Source: Gottfriedia acidiceleris (GTDB lineage Bacteria > Bacillota > Bacilli > Bacillales > Bacillaceae_G). From it: 64,000 bases of DNA. The DNA lies in the NCBI RefSeq assembly GCF_002128425.1, contig NZ_NESS01000015.1, positions 1-64,000 on the forward strand. The letters run 5' to 3'. The notes beneath the pieces are model-generated. The model did no database searches. It was not told the origin of the DNA and saw only the letters and a program-made list of their open reading frames with translations. The position numbers and the translations under genes were made by a program. The first letter of the stretch is position 1. Each line of letters begins with the position of its first letter. Shown one piece after another: positions 60,635-64,000 of this stretch.

Positions 60635-62515
60635 ATGATTGCATGTAGTATAGAAAAAATTTCAAAAATGTTTGGTGGAAATTCACTTTTTACGGATTTA
60701 TCATTTCAAATACATCAAGGTAGCCGTGTAGGTTTAGTTGGAGCAAATGGAAGCGGTAAAACTAGCATTTTTAAACTTTTAACGGGTATAGAAGCACCTG
60801 ATACTGGGTCAATTCATTTTAAAAAAGGATTAAAAACAGGGTACTTAGCTCAAATTCCTGTTTTTCCAGATGAGATGACTAGTAAGGATGTATTATTAAC
60901 CATTTTTGAAGAATTACGGAAAATAGAAAATGAAATGAAGCAAATAGAAATAAAAATGTCTAATACGGTAGATGAACGTACTTTAGAACAATTGTTAGTA
61001 AGTTATGGATTATTACAAGAGAAATTTAGTAATAACGGTGGTTATGAGATGGAAGCTTCGCTTGCAAAAATTGCTAATGGTTTAGGAATCACCGACCTAC
61101 TTTCAAAGCAGTTTGCTTCTTTAAGTGGTGGAGAAAAAACAAAAATTGGATTAGGGATCGTCCTTTTACAACAACCTGATTTACTATTACTTGATGAACC
61201 AACGAATCACCTAGATTTATCCGCTATTGAGTGGTTAGGATCATACTTAAAGGAGTATGAAGGAACGATAATTGTCATCTCGCATGATCGCTATTTTTTA
61301 GATGAAGTAGTTAATCATATTTTAGAATTAGAAGATGGCGAAATTAACGTCTACCATACGAATTATTCACAATATGTCATCCAAAAAGAAGAAAGATTAC
61401 TAAAAGAATTCCAGGCTTTTGAAGAGCAGCAAAAGAAAATACAAAAAATGAAAGAAACGATTAAACGCTTAAGAGAATGGGCTAATCAAGCAAATCCACC
61501 AAATGCTGGTTTGCATAGAAGAGCTAGAAGTATGGAAAAAGCACTAGAACGAATTGAGAGATTAAAACGCCCTATATTACAAAAAAAGAAAATGGCATTT
61601 CAGTTAGAGGAATCTGGTCGTAGTGGAAAAGATGTAATTATTGCTGAAAATCTTTCCAAATCCTTTGCGGACAATGTTTTATTTAAACAGCTTAACTTCT
61701 CACTATACTATGGCGAAAGAGCAGTTATTGTAGGTAATAATGGTACGGGTAAATCAACCTTGTTGAAGATGGTTTTAGGTCAGTTATCAATCGAGGAAGG
61801 AAAAATTAAACTCGGTAGTAACGTAAAAATTGGTTATTTATCGCAACATTATGAACCAATTCATTCAGATCACACAGTACTTCAGGAATTCAGGGAGGAA
61901 GTACATGTTACAGAAGGTGAAGCGCGTAATATATTAGCAGGCTTTTTATTTTATGGATATATGGTCTATCGAAAAGTAAGTCAACTTAGTGGTGGAGAGA
62001 GAATGAGATTAAGATTGGCTCAACTTATGTATCAAGATATTAATTTATTAATCGTAGATGAGCCTACTAACCATTTAGATATTGAATCTAGAGAAGTATT
62101 AGAAGACGCTCTTGAAAAATTTAAAGGAACGATTCTTTCTGTCTCACATGACCGTTATTTCATAAACAAGCTATTTTCAAAAATTTATTGGTTAGAAGAT
62201 GGGGCACTTTTTGAATTTATTGATGAATACCAAATTGCAAAAGAAAAAATGATGATCTATCGAAATAATCGAGAAAAAGAAAAAGTAATTAAAACAAATT
62301 CGTATTCTAAACCGATAAAATTAAAAACAAAAATGCGAACGATCGAAGACATTGAAAATGAAATCTATTCTTTAGAAGAAGCAGTCAGTGAAATCAATAA
62401 ACAAATGTTGATTGAAAATGATCTAACTATTTTACAGAATTATCAACGAGAACTTGAAGAATTAGACATAAAAAGTATTGCTTTATATAAAGAACTTGAA
62501 GAAAGTATTGAATAA
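60635..62515 (+). CDS. ABC-F family ATPase, probable ribosome-protection type
   Basis: The 626-residue protein has two ATP-binding domains and no membrane segments: Walker A GANGSGKTS (near residue 38) and GNNGTGKST (near 370), signatures LSGGEKTKIGLG and LSGGERMRLRLAQ, and LLLDEPTNHLD and LIVDEPTNHLD. The linker (about residues 250-330) is a charged helical hairpin (KRLREWANQANPP and RARSMEKALERIERLKR) that in this family reaches into the ribosome. A C-terminal coiled coil follows. I chose the ATG at 60635 (AGAAGGAG upstream); the longer frame starts inside a terminator. The attenuator-like leader suggests antibiotic induction, as for VmlR-type proteins. Confidence 0.88.
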   Translation: MIACSIEKISKMFGGNSLFTDLSFQIHQGSRVGLVGANGSGKTSIFKLLTGIEAPDTGSIHFKKGLKTGYLAQIPVFPDEMTSKDVLLTIFEELRKIENEMKQIEIKMSNTVDERTLEQLLVSYGLLQEKFSNNGGYEMEASLAKIANGLGITDLLSKQFASLSGGEKTKIGLGIVLLQQPDLLLLDEPTNHLDLSAIEWLGSYLKEYEGTIIVISHDRYFLDEVVNHILELEDGEINVYHTNYSQYVIQKEERLLKEFQAFEEQQKKIQKMKETIKRLREWANQANPPNAGLHRRARSMEKALERIERLKRPILQKKKMAFQLEESGRSGKDVIIAENLSKSFADNVLFKQLNFSLYYGERAVIVGNNGTGKSTLLKMVLGQLSIEEGKIKLGSNVKIGYLSQHYEPIHSDHTVLQEFREEVHVTEGEARNILAGFLFYGYMVYRKVSQLSGGERMRLRLAQLMYQDINLLIVDEPTNHLDIESREVLEDALEKFKGTILSVSHDRYFINKLFSKIYWLEDGALFEFIDEYQIAKEKMMIYRNNREKEKVIKTNSYSKPIKLKTKMRTIEDIENEIYSLEEAVSEINKQMLIENDLTILQNYQRELEELDIKSIALYKELEESIE

Positions 62516-62669
62516 GAAATTATCGTAAGAATTTTAAAAAAAGCATATAAATTTATAGGCATAAACATCAATTAAATAAATAAAGTTAGCTAAATGTCTT
62601 AGTACTTGCTCATGCCTTTACCAGAATTAATAAGTTATAAGGATATAATTCTATTTAGGTGGTGAGTGC

Positions 62670-63119
62670 ATGATTTTTGATGAGCTATATAGTCGATATC
62701 CTGGACCAGGATATACTCAGCCAGGACATGGACCAGGTCAAGGTCAAGGACAGGGACACGGGCCAGGTCAAGGACAGGGACATGGGCCAGGATACGGACC
62801 AGGTCAAGGACAGGGACATGGGCCAGGATACGGACCAGGTCAAGGACATGGGCATGGGTCAGGATATGGACCAGGTCAAGGACATGGGCATGGGCCAGGA
62901 TATGGACCAGGTCAAGGACATGGGCATGGATCAGGGTATGGACCAGGTCAAGGACATGGACATGGGCATGGATCAGGGTATGGACCAGGACACGGACCAG
63001 GATATGGTCCGGGACATGGTTTTCCTGGACCAGGAGGTTATTGGCATGGAGGATATTATATCCTGAATGGTAGAAGATGGTACTTTGTGCCAGGGGTTGG
63101 ATGGGTTGTTGTATATTAA
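62670..63119 (+). CDS. Gly/His/Gln/Pro-rich tandem repeat protein
   Basis: The 149-residue protein has a short N-terminus (MIFDELYSRYPGPGY), then about 100 residues of GPGQGHGHGSGY-type repeats, and a C-terminal aromatic cap (YYILNGRRWYFVPGVGWVVVY). There is no signal peptide. Low-complexity Gly/His/Tyr proteins of this type occur in spore coats of Bacillus; this is a suggestion only. The start follows GGTGGTGAG. The high number of His could bind metal. Confidence 0.75.
   Translation: MIFDELYSRYPGPGYTQPGHGPGQGQGQGHGPGQGQGHGPGYGPGQGQGHGPGYGPGQGHGHGSGYGPGQGHGHGPGYGPGQGHGHGSGYGPGQGHGHGHGSGYGPGHGPGYGPGHGFPGPGGYWHGGYYILNGRRWYFVPGVGWVVVY
62752..63000 (+). repeat. In-frame tandem repeat, about 36 bp unit
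   Basis: Units such as GGACCAGGTCAAGGACATGG followed by GCATGGG(T/C)CAGGATAT recur about six times, with shorter 18-bp variants at the left. All variants stay in frame. Such tracts gain and lose units by slippage. Confidence 0.85.
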
Positions 63120-63128
63120 AAAATAATA

Positions 63129-63155
63129 AAGCTGATTAATCTTTTTAATCAGCTT
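63129..63155. terminator. Hairpin after the repeat protein gene
   Basis: GCTGATTAA and TTAATCAGC form a 9-bp stem (63132-63154 region). A T run after it is poor, so it is a weak terminator; the A residues before it could serve the minus-strand oxidoreductase gene. Confidence 0.6.
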
Positions 63156-63236
63156 CTACATAAATAATCTATACCTCAAATGGGTTATGTCCTCTATTGT
63201 ATTGATAACCAAGGTTTACTTTTTGGACTTTAAACA

Positions 63237-64000
63237 CTAATTCTTTTCAACTCCAAAAACAATTCCGCCTTGCTTTCTCGCAGATTCAGTTACTGTTAAT
63301 ACTAGCTTGCTAAGCTCTTTTAATTTTTTATATTCAGTTATATTTGATTTTTTTATTATGCTTGTAATATTTTGGATTTCATATAGCATATCATTTGGTA
63401 CTTGGCTAACTTCCAATGAATCTCGTTGCTTTGATTTATGGTTAATTAAAGTAATTTTTGAAATTGGAGATGGTTTATCAAGAACTAAAGTTCCAATTTC
63501 ACCAGTAATTTCACTTTCAATATATGATTGAGAGACTTTAGAGCATTGGATGCTACAAGTGAAGTTTTCATAATTTAATACTAATGTTCCACTACCATCA
63601 ATACCAGTGCGTAATTTTACAGGTATGTAATTTACTGAAGCTGGTTTTCCGAATAAACCAATCGCTACATAAATTGGATAAACACCTAAATCGACTAATG
63701 CCCCACCAGAAAATTCGGGAGAGAATACATTTGGATTCTCGCCTCTAAGGAATGCATCATATTTAGAAGAATATTGTAAATAATGCAGATTAGCACTTCT
63801 AATTTGGCCGATTTTTCCTAGACCTTCTTTTAAAGCTGTAAAGTTTGGCGAGTGGAAGTTACGAATTGCTTCAAATAAATAAACTCCATTTTCTTCTGCA
63901 ACACTAAAGGCATGATCTAATTCATTAGTTGTAGAAAAAATTGGTTTTTCACAAATGACATGTTTTTTGTTTTTTAATAATAAAATGGTTTGTTCATAAT
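63237..64000 (-). CDS. Gfo/Idh/MocA family oxidoreductase, C-terminal part
   Basis: The minus-strand frame is open from the window edge to a stop at 63237-63239, about 254 residues. It contains HVICEKPIFS (the EKP motif of the family, with the catalytic Lys), EAIRNFHSPNF, and FSGGALVDLGVYPIYVAIGLF, followed by a C-terminal beta domain. The N-terminal NAD-binding Rossmann part lies outside the window. The substrate, usually a sugar or polyol, is unknown. I saw no frameshift. Confidence 0.9.
   Translation of the reverse strand, partial: YEQTILLLKNKKHVICEKPIFSTTNELDHAFSVAEENGVYLFEAIRNFHSPNFTALKEGLGKIGQIRSANLHYLQYSSKYDAFLRGENPNVFSPEFSGGALVDLGVYPIYVAIGLFGKPASVNYIPVKLRTGIDGSGTLVLNYENFTCSIQCSKVSQSYIESEITGEIGTLVLDKPSPISKITLINHKSKQRDSLEVSQVPNDMLYEIQNITSIIKKSNITEYKKLKELSKLVLTVTESARKQGGIVFGVEKN

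Noticed and set aside
62752-63000. CRISPR-like array
   Set aside because: The repeats are contiguous, in frame and without spacers; they code for a low-complexity protein.

Overview
The window is AT-rich (roughly one third G+C by eye) and comes from a spore-forming member of the Bacillaceae. Evidence for this is the cotJABC spore-coat operon, ytaF, a Bacillus-type cydABCD operon, ywrC/ywrD/chromate-transporter genes, ycnIJ, ycgQR, a yceC-H-like TerD/YceG/TelA locus, and strong GGAGG ribosome sites with frequent GTG and TTG starts. The species cannot be fixed from the sequence alone. There is no rRNA, complete mobile element or CRISPR array; the only RNA gene recognised is the 3' part of tmRNA at the left edge.

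Layout. 1-9.9 kb: tmRNA end, an orphan HTH/TPR regulator, a divergent TetR/MFS efflux pair followed by a decayed SDR gene, an AGCS amino-acid symporter, and a TetR-YhgE pair with a clear operator/promoter arrangement. 10.2-18.9 kb: a YwrC-type Lrp regulator, a complete oligopeptide-type ABC importer, a cytoplasmic gamma-glutamyltransferase-like enzyme (YwrD) and a split chromate transporter; this reads as one co-directional peptide/gamma-glutamyl uptake and chromate unit. 19.4-25.3 kb: cydABCD (cytochrome bd oxidase and its thiol exporter) behind a Rex-type site. 25.4-30.3 kb: a ring-cleaving dioxygenase under an exact MhqR-type operator, a flavin amine oxidase, cotJABC, and a second partial copy of cotJC.

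30.3-37.1 kb (minus strand): a metal cluster, probably for copper: YcnI, YcnJ (CopC-CopD), a membrane protein with a cupredoxin-like tail, YcgQ, YcgR and a HupE-type protein. Three of these have a signal peptide that should be cut immediately before a histidine. Inside the cluster lies a G+C-richer 132-nt hairpin element. 37.4-44.5 kb: one secreted protein of 2361 residues with lamin-tail, OB-fold, PHP-type metallohydrolase and Ig-like domains. 45.2-49.5 kb: two TerD proteins, a small HTH protein, YceG and TelA. 49.9-54.0 kb: a Fur-controlled siderophore importer. 54.3-64 kb: TatC, YtaF, a COG4705 membrane protein, an MccF-like S66 peptidase, a Nudix hydrolase, methionine aminopeptidase, a VOC protein, an ABC-F protein, a Gly/His/Gln-rich repeat protein and the end of a Gfo/Idh/MocA oxidoreductase.

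The most interesting unannotated structures are: (1) a promoter, 52-codon leader ORF and intrinsic terminator directly before the ABC-F gene, which look like translation-dependent attenuation of an antibiotic-response gene; (2) the 132-nt structured element in the metal cluster; (3) the duplicated cotJC tail; (4) a perfect 17-bp inverted repeat before the HTH/YceG/TelA unit; and (5) the co-location of a peptide ABC importer, YwrD and the chromate transporter under YwrC.
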